Shown here: piece after piece, positions 23,969-32,162 of the stretch
Layout: each line of letters opens with the position of its first letter
Position numbering within the stretch: position 1 is the stretch's first letter
NCBI RefSeq assembly: GCF_017896165.1
Contig: NZ_JAFCNB010000012.1
Span: 124,001 to 188,000, forward strand
Source of the DNA: Microbispora oryzae
GTDB lineage: Bacteria; Actinomycetota; Actinomycetes; Streptosporangiales; Streptosporangiaceae
DNA: 64,000 nucleotides
Reading direction: 5' to 3'
Made by a program: the position numbers and the translations under genes
The notes under the pieces: model-generated
What the model saw: the letters and a program-made list of their open reading frames with translations, nothing else
The model's database searches: none
Told to the model about the DNA's origin: nothing

Positions 23969-24182
23969 GCGTCTCCTGCGATCTCGCCGCGAGGCGGGAC
24001 GCGTTCGGGGTGGGCCGCGTGCGGTGCCACTCGCGATATCGCGAACGGACCCGGTGTGCGACAGACGGCGCGCCGGGCCGTCGCACGTTGCCCGCCTGAA
24101 ACGTGGCGGCACGAGGGCGGACGAATCTTCTCTGTTACCGTCGGCCTGATCAGCACTTCTGCCAGGAAGGGGCGCGGGCACG

Positions 24183-24632
24183 ATGGCACTGAACCGCGAA
24201 TTCGTCGGCCGGACGTACGAGTCGTCCGAGCCCTACGAGGTCAGTCGCGTGAAGATCAGGGAGTTCGCCGCCGCCATCGGCGAGTCGAACCCCGTCTGCC
24301 ACGACCGGGAGGCCGCGCTCGCGGCGGGCCACCGGGATCTGGTCGCGCCGCCGACCTTTCCCATCGTGTTCAGCCTCTCCAGCACCAGCGGCGCACTCGC
24401 CGATCCCGGTCTGGGGCTCGACTTCAGCATGGTGGTGCACGGCGAGCAGCGGTTCGAGTACCGGCGCCCGATCTACGCCGGTGACGAGCTGGTCTGCACC
24501 TCCACCGTCACCGAGATCCGCAGCGTCGGCCGCAACGAGTTCCTGACCCTGCGCAGCGACATCAGCACGACGACCGGCGAGCCGGTCTGCCGTACGTACA
24601 ACACCATCGTCGAGCGCGGGGGAGCAGCCTGA
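24183..24632 (+). CDS. hadA: MaoC-like (R)-hydroxyacyl-ACP dehydratase subunit, HadA-like
   Basis: 149 residues, a hot-dog fold. ALNREFVGRTYESSEPYEVS and KIREFAAAIGESNPVCHD, then VAPPTFPIVFSLSS, match the UPF0336/HadA group, which lacks the catalytic His-Asp pair and acts with HadB. In mycobacteria the HadAB enzyme dehydrates 3-hydroxyacyl-ACP in FAS-II; in genera without mycolic acids it may serve ordinary fatty acids or polyketides. The stop is 2 nt before hadB. ATG 24183 has AGGAAGGGGCG upstream. Confidence 0.88.
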   Translation: MALNREFVGRTYESSEPYEVSRVKIREFAAAIGESNPVCHDREAALAAGHRDLVAPPTFPIVFSLSSTSGALADPGLGLDFSMVVHGEQRFEYRRPIYAGDELVCTSTVTEIRSVGRNEFLTLRSDISTTTGEPVCRTYNTIVERGGAA

Positions 24633-24634
24633 CC

Positions 24635-25063
24635 ATGGCCGCGACGATCATGTATGACGAGGTGGAGGCCGGCCAGCAGATCCCGGCCGTCGACTACCGC
24701 GTTCACCGCCTCGACCTGGTGAAGTACGCCGGCGCGTCGGGCGACTTCAACACCATCCACTGGAACGAGCGGTACGCCAAGGCGGTCGGCCTGCCCGACG
24801 TCATCGCCCACGGCATGTACACCATGGCCCAGGGCGGCCGGTTCGTCACCGCCTGGGCCGGCGACCCCGCCGCCGTGGTCGACTACGGCGTCCGGTTCTC
24901 CTCCATGGTCGTCGTGCCCGACGACGACGAGGGCGCCACGATCACCATCAGCGGGGTCGTCGAGGAGAAGCTCGAGGACAAGCGCGTCGTGGTCGTGCTC
25001 ACCGCCAGGTCGGGCGACTCGCGTGTCCTGTCCAAGGCCCGCGCGGTCGTCCAGCTCTCCTGA
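24635..25063 (+). CDS. hadB: MaoC-like (R)-hydroxyacyl-ACP dehydratase subunit, HadB-like
   Basis: 142 residues. The hydratase 2 motif SGDFNTIHWNERYAKAVGLP with its catalytic Asp and His, followed by DVIAHGMYTMAQGGRF, is complete, so this is the active partner of the HadA-like subunit. The hot-dog fold continues to VVLTARSGDSRVLSKARAVV. It is the second gene of the pair, 2 nt after hadA, and should form a heterodimer with it. Confidence 0.9.
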   Translation: MAATIMYDEVEAGQQIPAVDYRVHRLDLVKYAGASGDFNTIHWNERYAKAVGLPDVIAHGMYTMAQGGRFVTAWAGDPAAVVDYGVRFSSMVVVPDDDEGATITISGVVEEKLEDKRVVVVLTARSGDSRVLSKARAVVQLS

Positions 25064-25142
25064 CCCGCGTCTCCCGGCCCGCTGACCCGCGCCGCCGCGT
25101 GGGAGCCGACTGATCTCGGCGTTCGCGGGTAGCGCTCGGAAC

Positions 25143-25568
25143 GTGAACGAGCGAAACAGTGACACCGGCCGCCTCGACGGCGCGACCGAGGGCGTGGTGG
25201 ACGAGCCCGCCATCACCCAGGGGGATCCCGGTGACACGGCCGGGACGACGACGGAGGACCAGGCGCCCGGGCACACGCAGGACGCCACCGATCCCCCGCT
25301 GCCGCCTCCACGGTCCGAGACCGCCCGGAGTGCCGGGCGAGTCGTCGGGGAAGACGAGATCGTCGAGTCCAGAAGGGACATCGCCCCCGGCGGGACGATC
25401 GAGACCGCGCTGACGCCCTCGGGCACCGCGTCGATGGTGGCCTCCCAGCTGCTGTGGGACGGCAGCTCCGCGACGTCGAGGATCGACGAGTCGATCGCGG
25501 CGGCGATGGCGGACGACGAGGACGCCCCCGAGGAGGACGCCGGCCGCGAGGACGAACGGCCCGGGTGA
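25143..25568 (+). CDS. Acidic, disordered protein of unknown function
   Basis: 141 residues from GTG 25143. The composition is strongly acidic and Pro/Thr/Gly-rich (TEDQAPGHTQDATDPPLPPP; MADDEDAPEEDAGREDERPG). One region of about 40 residues in the middle (GTIETALTPSGTASMVASQL) looks more ordered. It has no membrane segment or cysteine. It lies between hadB and murB on the same strand, but the 79-nt gap does not prove an operon. I do not recognise it. Third-position GC is high throughout, which supports coding. Confidence 0.6.
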   Translation: MNERNSDTGRLDGATEGVVDEPAITQGDPGDTAGTTTEDQAPGHTQDATDPPLPPPRSETARSAGRVVGEDEIVESRRDIAPGGTIETALTPSGTASMVASQLLWDGSSATSRIDESIAAAMADDEDAPEEDAGREDERPG

Positions 25569-25813
25569 CGGCGGGCAGGTGACGGTGGCCGGGTGACGAG
25601 CCCGCGTCGCCGCGACGAAGGCGGCGGCGCGGGTGGATCACCGCCTCCGCCGCCGGTCCTGGCTATTGTGTGCGTCGGGACGTTTCCGGATTCTCCCGGG
25701 CGGCGCCCGCCGGCATCCCGGCCCCGCCGCTGTGAGACCGCCTCGGCGTCCCGGCCCGGCGCGGGGTGACCGCCGTCTGGCCTCCCGTCCCGCGACAAGA
25801 CGCTGAGGTGCGC

Positions 25814-26863
25814 ATGGCTGACCGGTTGGCAGACGTACGGCTGGCGCCGTACACGACGTTGCGGGTGGGCGGCCCCGCCCAGGCGTACGTCGAGGCGCGG
25901 ACGCAGGACGAGCTGGTCGAGATCGTGGCCGAGGCCGACCGCGAGGGCGAGCCCGTGCTGGTTCTGGGCGGCGGCAGCAACATCGTGGTCTCCGACGACG
26001 GCGTCGAGGGCCTGGTGGTCCGGGTGGTCACCCGGGGCGTCGACGTCGCGGCCGAGGACGGCAGGGTCCTGGTCACGGCCCAGGCAGGGGAGGACTGGGA
26101 CGCCCTGGTCGCGCGCGCCGTCGGCGAGGGCTGGTCGGGCGTCGAGTGCCTGTCGGGGGTGCCCGGCCTGGTCGGCTCCACCCCCATCCAGAACGTGGGG
26201 GCCTACGGACAGGACGTCTCCCAGACGATCACGTCCGTCCGCGTGTACGACCGGATGACCGGGGAGACCGCAGACCTGACCGCCGCCCAGTGCGGCTTCG
26301 CCTACCGGCACAGCGCGTTCAAGCAGGATCCGGGCCGTCACGTCGTGCTCGCCGTCACCTACGCGCTCGACCTGGCCGAGCTGTCCACGCCGGTGGCGTA
26401 CCAGGAGCTGGCCGCACGGCTCGGCGTGGAGATCGGCGAGCGGGTGCCGCCGGCCGACGCCCGGCGCGCGGTGCTGGAGCTGCGCCGGGGCAAGGGCATG
26501 GTCCTCGACCCGGACGACCCCGACACGCGGAGCGCGGGCTCGTTCTTCACCAATCCCGTCCTCGGCCCGGCGGACGCGGCCGAGCTGGAGCGGCGGGCGC
26601 CGGGACACCCGCGCTGGGACATGCCGGACGGCTCGGTCAAGGTGCCCGCCGCGTGGCTGATCGAGAACGCCGGGTTCCCGAAGGGCTACGAGAAGGGTGG
26701 GGCCCGGATCTCCACCAAGCACACGCTGGCCCTCACCAACCCGTCGGGTGAGGCGGGAGCCGGCGATCTCATGGCCCTCGCCCGGGAGGTCCGCGACGGC
26801 GTGCGGGAGAAGTTCGGTGTGATCCTCGTCAACGAGCCTGTGCTGGTGGGCGTCACGCTCTGA
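25814..26863 (+). CDS. murB: UDP-N-acetylenolpyruvoylglucosamine reductase
   Basis: 349 residues, the second committed enzyme of peptidoglycan precursor synthesis; it reduces enolpyruvyl-UDP-GlcNAc to UDP-MurNAc with NADPH and FAD. The FAD domain shows PYTTLRVGGPAQAYVEA and LVLGGGSNIVVSDDG; the substrate part has SGVPGLVGSTPIQNVGAYGQ, YRHSAFK and the proton donor serine in SAGSFFTNP. The C-terminus has AAWLIENAGFPKGYE. ATG 25814 (GAGGTGCGC upstream) is preferred to an earlier in-frame start. Cytoplasmic. Confidence 0.96.
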   Translation: MADRLADVRLAPYTTLRVGGPAQAYVEARTQDELVEIVAEADREGEPVLVLGGGSNIVVSDDGVEGLVVRVVTRGVDVAAEDGRVLVTAQAGEDWDALVARAVGEGWSGVECLSGVPGLVGSTPIQNVGAYGQDVSQTITSVRVYDRMTGETADLTAAQCGFAYRHSAFKQDPGRHVVLAVTYALDLAELSTPVAYQELAARLGVEIGERVPPADARRAVLELRRGKGMVLDPDDPDTRSAGSFFTNPVLGPADAAELERRAPGHPRWDMPDGSVKVPAAWLIENAGFPKGYEKGGARISTKHTLALTNPSGEAGAGDLMALAREVRDGVREKFGVILVNEPVLVGVTL

Positions 26864-26928
26864 CCTGCCCTTCCGGTGGTGCGGGGGGCCGAGCGGTCAC
26901 CGGGCACGGTTAGACTCTGAGGCGAACA

Positions 26929-27064
26929 CCGAAGGGGAGTAGTCCCGAATCCACCGATCGACATACTGGCCCGAGCCGATCAGGCTCATCAGGCCCGGTC
27001 GTGGAGCCCGAGCGGCGGACGAGACCTTCGGCCCGACAGCGTCCATATTCACGCTGCCGGGCCG
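26929..27064 (+). ncRNA. yybP-ykoY manganese riboswitch
   Basis: The P1 helix is CCGAAGG (26929-26935) with CCTTCGG (27025-27031). The two conserved Mn-binding loops are present: GGGGAGTAG directly after the 5' strand and GACGAGACC directly before the 3' strand. An imperfect hairpin at 27029-27064 (GCCCGaCAGCGT / ACGCTGcCGGGC) shares the end of P1 and can serve as the terminator or blocking half of the switch, though no T-run follows. Directly downstream is a GDT1-type Mn exporter, the standard client of this riboswitch. Confidence 0.8.
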
Positions 27065-27135
27065 GAGTCGTGCGCCCGAGATCCCCCGGGTGTGAGGCGG
27101 CGGCCCGGTCGCGCCCCACCCCGAAAGGCGACCCG

Positions 27136-27711
27136 TTGTACGCCCTCTGGATCTCCCTGGTGGTCATCTTCGTCGCGGAACTCGGCGACAAGAGCCAGCT
27201 GATGGCCCTCACCTTCGCGACCCGGTTCAGGCCGCTGCCCGTGCTGGCCGGCATCACCGTCGCCACGGCGCTCGTCCACCTGGTCAGCGTCGCCCTCGGC
27301 CGGTTCGTCGGCGACGCCCTCCCCACGACCGCCATCTCGATCGTCGCCGGCCTGGCGTTCCTCGGCTTCGCCGCGTGGACGCTGCGCGGCGACGAGCTCA
27401 CCGACGAGGAGTCGAACAAGGCGGCCACGACCACCCGCAACGCGTTCTTCGCGGTCGCCGTGGCGTTCTTCCTCAGTGAGCTGGGCGACAAGACCATGCT
27501 CGCGACCATCACGCTCGCCACCCAGAACGGCTGGCTCGGCACCTGGATCGGCTCCACCGTCGGCATGGTGGCGGCCGACGCGCTCGCCATCCTGGCGGGG
27601 CGCTTCCTCGGCGCGCGGTTGCCGGAGAAGTGGATCAAGTACGGCGCGGCGGGTGCGTTCGCGGTCTTCGGGCTGGTCCTGCTGGCCGAGCCGCTGCTCA
27701 CCGCGTCCTGA
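27136..27711 (+). CDS. TMEM165/GDT1 family manganese exporter
   Basis: 191 residues with six predicted helices in two homologous halves, each with the family signature E-x-G-D-K: FVAELGDKSQLMALTFATRF near the start and FLSELGDKTMLATITLATQN in the middle. The acidic pairs bind the ion. GDT1/MneA proteins export Mn2+ (and in eukaryotes Ca2+). The start TTG 27136 follows GAAAGG; a reading frame exists further upstream but runs through the riboswitch and is not coding. Expression is expected to rise when Mn2+ is in excess. Confidence 0.92.
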   Translation: MYALWISLVVIFVAELGDKSQLMALTFATRFRPLPVLAGITVATALVHLVSVALGRFVGDALPTTAISIVAGLAFLGFAAWTLRGDELTDEESNKAATTTRNAFFAVAVAFFLSELGDKTMLATITLATQNGWLGTWIGSTVGMVAADALAILAGRFLGARLPEKWIKYGAAGAFAVFGLVLLAEPLLTAS

Positions 27712-27799
27712 CCCGTCCTCGCCCGTCCTGATCCCCGGAATAGCGACCCCCCACCCCCGGAATAGCGGCTCCCGGTAATGCGGGGCAATACGGGAGAGC

Positions 27800-30676
27800 T
27801 CAGCCGAGCAGGGACAGGCGGTGGGCCGCGGCCGCGGCCTCGCCGCGGGTGGAGGCGTCGAGCTTGGCCAGGATGTTCGACACGTGCACGCTCACGGTCT
27901 TCGCCGAGATGAACAGCTCGGCGGCGATCTCCCGGTTGCTCAGGCCCGCCGCGACCAGGCGGAGCACCTCGAGCTCCCGGGGAGTCAGCGGGGTGCGGCC
28001 GGCGGCGGGGTCCGCCGTCTCGGTCAGGACCGCGCCCACGCGGCGGGCCAGGGCGTCGACGCGGTCCGTCAGCGGGGCCGCCCGAAGCTCGGCGGCGATT
28101 GGCCTGGCCTGCCGCAGCCGGGCCGTGGCGCCGTCCCGGTCGCCGGCCGCCGCGGCCGCCGCGGCGGCGCGCACGAGCGCCTTCGCATGGGAGTACCGCC
28201 GGTCGAGGCGGGCCCACGCCGCCGCGGCGGCGTCGAACTCGCCCAGGTAGACGAGGCGGAAGGCGCCGCTGACCGGCCCGAACGCCTCCAGGCCGGCGCA
28301 CAGCTCGTCGCCCCTGGCGCGGACCGTCGCGGTGAGCCCGGCGTCGATGGACGACGCGGCGTCGCAGACGTCGCGGATGCCGGCGAGCAGCCGCCAGCCG
28401 AGCATGGCCTTGCTCGACAGCGGGGGATCCACCAGGGCCCGGTCCGCCACCTCCAGCGCCTTCAGCGGCTCGCCGGACAGCAGGTGCCAGGCCAGCCGCA
28501 GCCGGGTGTTGTTCGTCCAGTCCTGGGCCCATTCCTCCGGTTGCGTGGAGAAGGCGCCGACTTCGGTGAGGAGGTCGCCCGCGAGCTCTGTCTCGCCGCG
28601 GGCGACGGCGATGTCGGCCCTGACCCGCATCAGGTGACGGCGGTGCAGCAGGGAGGGATCCATGGCGAGCACCCGCTCGATGACGACGAGGGCCTCGTCC
28701 CACTGCCCGAGCGACACCAGCGCCTCGGCCCGGTTGTTGGCGAGGAACACGCCGTGGTTCCGGTATCGGCCGTACTGGCGGGCCAGCTTCTCCCCCTTGA
28801 CGGCGAGCTGGATCGCCTCCTCCGAGCGCCCGAGGTTGTCGAGCGCGTCGACGTTGTTGCCCAGAGCCCGCAGTATGATCCGGGGCTCGCCGAGGCGGGT
28901 GCCGATCGACGCCGCCCGGTTGTTGGTGGAGAGTGTCCCCTCCAGGTCGCCGGAGACGGAGTGGCCCAGGGCCAGGTTGATCAGGAGCTCCGCCTCCTGG
29001 GGCTCGTCGCCCGTCGCCCGCGCGATGCGCAGCGCCTCCTCAGTGAACGCGGTGCCCTCCGCCACCCGGTCGGCGACCATGAGCAGGTTGCCCAGCCGGC
29101 CGAGAACGGCCGCGCGGGTGTCGCTGGGCGTCGGGACCAGCCGCTCGGCGCCGCGGAGCGCGTCGAGGGCGCCGGGCCGCGCCTTGTGGAGGTACGCGTT
29201 GGCCTTCCGCACCATGAGGAGGGCGACCCGTTCGGGCGACTCACTCTCGTCCAGCTCCGCGAGCGCCCCCTTGACGTACTTGAGGCAGCGGTCCATGTCG
29301 CCGCTGACGTAGGCGGCCTCGGACGCGCGATCCAGCACCTCGCAGTGGTCGACCTCGATGCGCTCGCCGGCGTCGGGGACCTTGTCCCACAGGCCCAGCA
29401 CCCGCTCCAGGAGCTGAAGCTGCTCGGTGTACGCGAACGACTTGGCGGCCTTGCGCGCCGCCTCCCAGGCCGAGATGAGAGCCCAGACGTCGTCGCGCGC
29501 GGAGTACCAGTGGTGCGCGATCTCTATTGCCGCGCGGCCGTGGGGTACCAGGCCGCGATCGCGGTCGATCTCCTCCGCGTACCGCGCGTGGATCCGGGCG
29601 TGCTCACCCGGAAGCAGCTCGTCGTGGACGGCCTCGCGGATGAGGGCGTGCCGGAACGCGTAGGCCCGGCCGTCGGCGATCTGCAGCACGTTGGCGGAGA
29701 TCGCGGGGCGCAGCGCGTCCTCCAGGTCCGGGTCGGACAGGCGGCTGGCCGCCGCGAGCAGGTCGTGGCCGACGCGGACCCCGCCGGCCGAGGCGATCCG
29801 CAGTACCCGCTGCGTCTCCTCCGGCAGCCGCTCGACCGTGCCGATGATCAGATCGTGGAGGGACTCGGGGAACGACCCGTCGTTGCCGCAGTCGAGCAGG
29901 GCCTCCACGAAGAGGGGGATGCCGCCGCTGCGGGCGAAGACGCGGTCGACCCGGGCGAACTCCGGGGTGACGCCGAGGATGCCGGCCATCTGGGCGGCCA
30001 CCTCGTCCTGCGTGAAACGGGGGAGATCGACGCGGGTCACGCCGTCGACCCGGCTCAGCGCCGCCAGCACCGGCCGCAGCGGATGCGTGCGGTGCAACTC
30101 GTCCGACCGGAACGTCAGCACCATGAGGACCGGCGCGGACTTGAGGTTGCGGCTGAGGAACGAGATGAGGTCGCGGCTGGACCGGTCGGCCCAGTGGATG
30201 TCCTCGATCACGAGGACCACGGGACGCTGCTCGGCCAGCCGTTCCAGCAGCGTCAGGATGAGCTCGAAGAGCCTGGCGCGGGCGGACTCGCTCTCGCCGT
30301 CGCCGCTCGGCTCGCCGAATTCGGGCAGGAGCCGGGCCAGGTCACGGCCCGCGCCCTCCGGAAGGAGGGCCACCACGTCGGCGGCGCTCGTCTCCCTGAC
30401 GAGCTGGCGGAGCGCCGCCGTGAACGGGGCGTAGGCGAGTCCCTCGGCGGACAGCTCCACGCAGCCCCCGACAAGCACGTGGGCGCCGTCCTGCTCCGCC
30501 TGCTCGGCGAACCGGGCGGTCAGACGGGTCTTCCCCACACCGGCCTCGCCACCCACGAGGACGGCCGTAGCGGCCTGCTTGCGTGCCTGCTCGTAGGCTT
30601 CCGTCAAGTTCTCCAGCTCGGCGCCCCGCCCGACGAAGACGGGGCTGACAGCCCGGCGCGCCATGGGGTTAAGCAT
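27800..30676 (-). CDS. Large LuxR-family regulator with AAA ATPase domain (third in the window)
   Basis: 958 residues. After FVGRGAELENLTEAYEQARK comes Walker A GGEAGVGKT (42-50), then a Walker B-like LVIEDIHWADRSSRDL, long TPR-like repeats and a LuxR HTH from about residue 897 (LTPRELEVLRLVAAGLSNRE, AKTVSVHVSNIL). The TPR part carries LGRLGNLLMVADRVAEGTAF and similar repeats. The start ATG 30676 follows GAAGGG at 7 nt. It is a regulator of the LAL class; it is one of three in 31 kb and not closely alike to the other two outside the motifs. Its target is unknown. Confidence 0.92.
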   Translation of the reverse strand: MLNPMARRAVSPVFVGRGAELENLTEAYEQARKQAATAVLVGGEAGVGKTRLTARFAEQAEQDGAHVLVGGCVELSAEGLAYAPFTAALRQLVRETSAADVVALLPEGAGRDLARLLPEFGEPSGDGESESARARLFELILTLLERLAEQRPVVLVIEDIHWADRSSRDLISFLSRNLKSAPVLMVLTFRSDELHRTHPLRPVLAALSRVDGVTRVDLPRFTQDEVAAQMAGILGVTPEFARVDRVFARSGGIPLFVEALLDCGNDGSFPESLHDLIIGTVERLPEETQRVLRIASAGGVRVGHDLLAAASRLSDPDLEDALRPAISANVLQIADGRAYAFRHALIREAVHDELLPGEHARIHARYAEEIDRDRGLVPHGRAAIEIAHHWYSARDDVWALISAWEAARKAAKSFAYTEQLQLLERVLGLWDKVPDAGERIEVDHCEVLDRASEAAYVSGDMDRCLKYVKGALAELDESESPERVALLMVRKANAYLHKARPGALDALRGAERLVPTPSDTRAAVLGRLGNLLMVADRVAEGTAFTEEALRIARATGDEPQEAELLINLALGHSVSGDLEGTLSTNNRAASIGTRLGEPRIILRALGNNVDALDNLGRSEEAIQLAVKGEKLARQYGRYRNHGVFLANNRAEALVSLGQWDEALVVIERVLAMDPSLLHRRHLMRVRADIAVARGETELAGDLLTEVGAFSTQPEEWAQDWTNNTRLRLAWHLLSGEPLKALEVADRALVDPPLSSKAMLGWRLLAGIRDVCDAASSIDAGLTATVRARGDELCAGLEAFGPVSGAFRLVYLGEFDAAAAAWARLDRRYSHAKALVRAAAAAAAAGDRDGATARLRQARPIAAELRAAPLTDRVDALARRVGAVLTETADPAAGRTPLTPRELEVLRLVAAGLSNREIAAELFISAKTVSVHVSNILAKLDASTRGEAAAAAHRLSLLG

Positions 30677-30840
30677 GTCATGACCCTTCGTGGGGCTTCG
30701 CCTGGTTTTTCGGCTGTGCCGCCGCGCTGTCCGTGCCGCGCTGTCCCGGCGCGGCGGCGCAGTGCCTGGCGGCGCGGGGGCTCACGGAGGGCGTACTGCC
30801 CGGCCGGGAGGGAGGCTCCGGCCGGGCTTCGTGGCGGGCG

Positions 30841-31008
30841 TCATGAGGTGCGGAGCTTGCCGAACGCGCCACGCTGCCGGCGCTCACCGGACCGCTGGCT
30901 CGCCTTCCTGGCGGACGCCGCCTCACGGACGCGGCGCTGGTCCGCGGCCTCCCTCTGGAGCTCGGCAGCCCGGCCGACGACGAACTGGTAGTGAATCTCG
31001 GGACCCAT
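30841..31008 (-). CDS. Small conserved protein of unknown function
   Basis: 55 residues from ATG 31008, chosen because AAGGAG lies 8 nt upstream; an ATG at 31032 has none. The sequence starts MGPEIHYQFVVGRAAELQRE and ends in a basic tail, with a predicted amphipathic helix (AAELQREAADQRRVREAA). Short MGPEIHYQ proteins are found in many actinomycetes and I recall no function. It lies upstream of the LuxR regulator on the same strand and divergent to deoC. Confidence 0.7.
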   Translation of the reverse strand: MGPEIHYQFVVGRAAELQREAADQRRVREAASARKASQRSGERRQRGAFGKLRTS

Positions 31009-31109
31009 CACGGTGTCTCCTTGTTCGTTCATTTCCTGACACCTTCAAGGTTCGGGCTAAGGCCCCGGTCACCACATCGGGCGTATGCCTTATCTAGGGA
31101 CACGGCTGA

Positions 31110-31150
31110 GGTCCTAGGACCGCTAAGGCGGTCGCCTGCCGCCTTAGCGG
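31110..31150. repeat. Strong hairpin and overlapping palindrome in the divergent region before deoC
   Basis: CCGCTAAGGCGG (31120-31131), a 7-nt loop, then CCGCCTTAGCGG (31139-31150) make a perfect 12-bp stem. Its left arm overlaps a perfect 12-bp palindrome GGTCCTAGGACC (31110-31121). Because the flanking genes diverge, this cannot be a terminator for either; it is likely an operator or a 5'-leader element of deoC, which begins 55 nt downstream. Confidence 0.7.
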
Positions 31151-31204
31151 CTCTCGCCCGAGGCCGGTTTGGAATCATTCCCGCCGGTCGGCGATGCTGG
31201 TCTC

Positions 31205-32158
31205 GTGTCGACTATGACTACCCCGCTCGCGGAGGTCGCCTCTTCCACCTCGACGTTGCGGGCGTTCCTGCACGGCCTTCCCGGTGTAGACCGGGTCGGC
31301 GCGGACGCCCGGGCCGCGACGCTGGGCACGCGATCCATCAAGACCACAGCCAAGAAGCAGGCCATCGACCTCGCCATCCGCATGGTGGACCTCACCACCC
31401 TGGAGGGCGCCGACACCCCCGGCAAGGTGCGGGCGATGTGCGCCAAGGCCGTCCACCCCGATCCCGTCGACGCGTCCGTGCCGTCCGTGGCGGCCGTCTG
31501 CGTCTACCCCGACCTTGTTCCCACGGCGGTCGCGGCCCTGAACGGCACGGGCGTGAAGGTGGCGTCCGTGGCCACCGCGTTCCCCAGCGGCCGCTCGTCG
31601 CTCGACGTGAAGGTGAAGGACACCGAGCTCGCGGTGGCGGCCGGGGCGTCCGAGATCGACATGGTGATCGACCGCGGCGCCTTCCTGGCCGGCGACTATC
31701 TGAAGGTCTACGAGGAGATCGCGGCCGTCAGGGCCGCCTGCGGCCCCGGCGGCGCGCACCTCAAGGTGATCCTGGAGACCGGTGAGCTCGCGACGTACGA
31801 CAACGTGCGCCGCGCCTCGTGGCTCGCCATGATCGCCGGGGCGGACTTCATCAAGACCTCCACGGGCAAGGTGGCGCCGGCGGCGACGCTGCCCGTGACG
31901 CTGGTCATGCTGGAGGCCGTGCGCGACTTCCTGCGGACGACGGGCCGCAAGGTCGGCGTGAAGCCGGCCGGGGGCATCCGGACGACGAAGGACGCGATCA
32001 AGTATCTCGTCCTGGTCAACGAGACGGCCGGCCCGGACTGGCTCGATCCCGACTGGTTCCGCCTGGGCGCCTCGTCGCTGCTCAACGACCTGCTGATGCA
32101 GCGTCAGAAGATGACCACCGGCCGGTACGCCGGTCCCGACTACTTCACCCTGGACTGA
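31205..32158 (+). CDS. deoC: Deoxyribose-phosphate aldolase
   Basis: 317 residues. It splits 2-deoxyribose 5-phosphate to glyceraldehyde 3-phosphate and acetaldehyde. The Schiff-base lysine is in GADFIKTSTGKVAPAA, the helper lysine in VGVKPAGGIRTTKDA; VDLTTLEGADTPGKVRAMC and VCVYPDLV are other landmarks. It belongs to the longer DeoC2-like group of actinomycetes. Start GTG 31205 (VSTMTTPLAEV) is favoured, with ATG 31214 possible; no ribosome site is clear. The following aldehyde dehydrogenase begins 4 nt after the stop and can oxidise the acetaldehyde, which makes an operon likely. Confidence 0.93.
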   Translation: MSTMTTPLAEVASSTSTLRAFLHGLPGVDRVGADARAATLGTRSIKTTAKKQAIDLAIRMVDLTTLEGADTPGKVRAMCAKAVHPDPVDASVPSVAAVCVYPDLVPTAVAALNGTGVKVASVATAFPSGRSSLDVKVKDTELAVAAGASEIDMVIDRGAFLAGDYLKVYEEIAAVRAACGPGGAHLKVILETGELATYDNVRRASWLAMIAGADFIKTSTGKVAPAATLPVTLVMLEAVRDFLRTTGRKVGVKPAGGIRTTKDAIKYLVLVNETAGPDWLDPDWFRLGASSLLNDLLMQRQKMTTGRYAGPDYFTLD

Positions 32159-32162
32159 GGGC

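Noticed and set aside
24473-26722. A 749-residue open frame on the reverse strand opposite hadA-hadB-murB
   Set aside because: The three genes beneath it are certain; the frame is an antisense shadow.
27821-30991. A 1056-residue open frame on the plus strand opposite the third LuxR regulator
   Set aside because: It is antisense to a clear LAL regulator with Walker and HTH motifs; the product is low in complexity, has no domain, and comes from the GC-rich third positions of the real gene.
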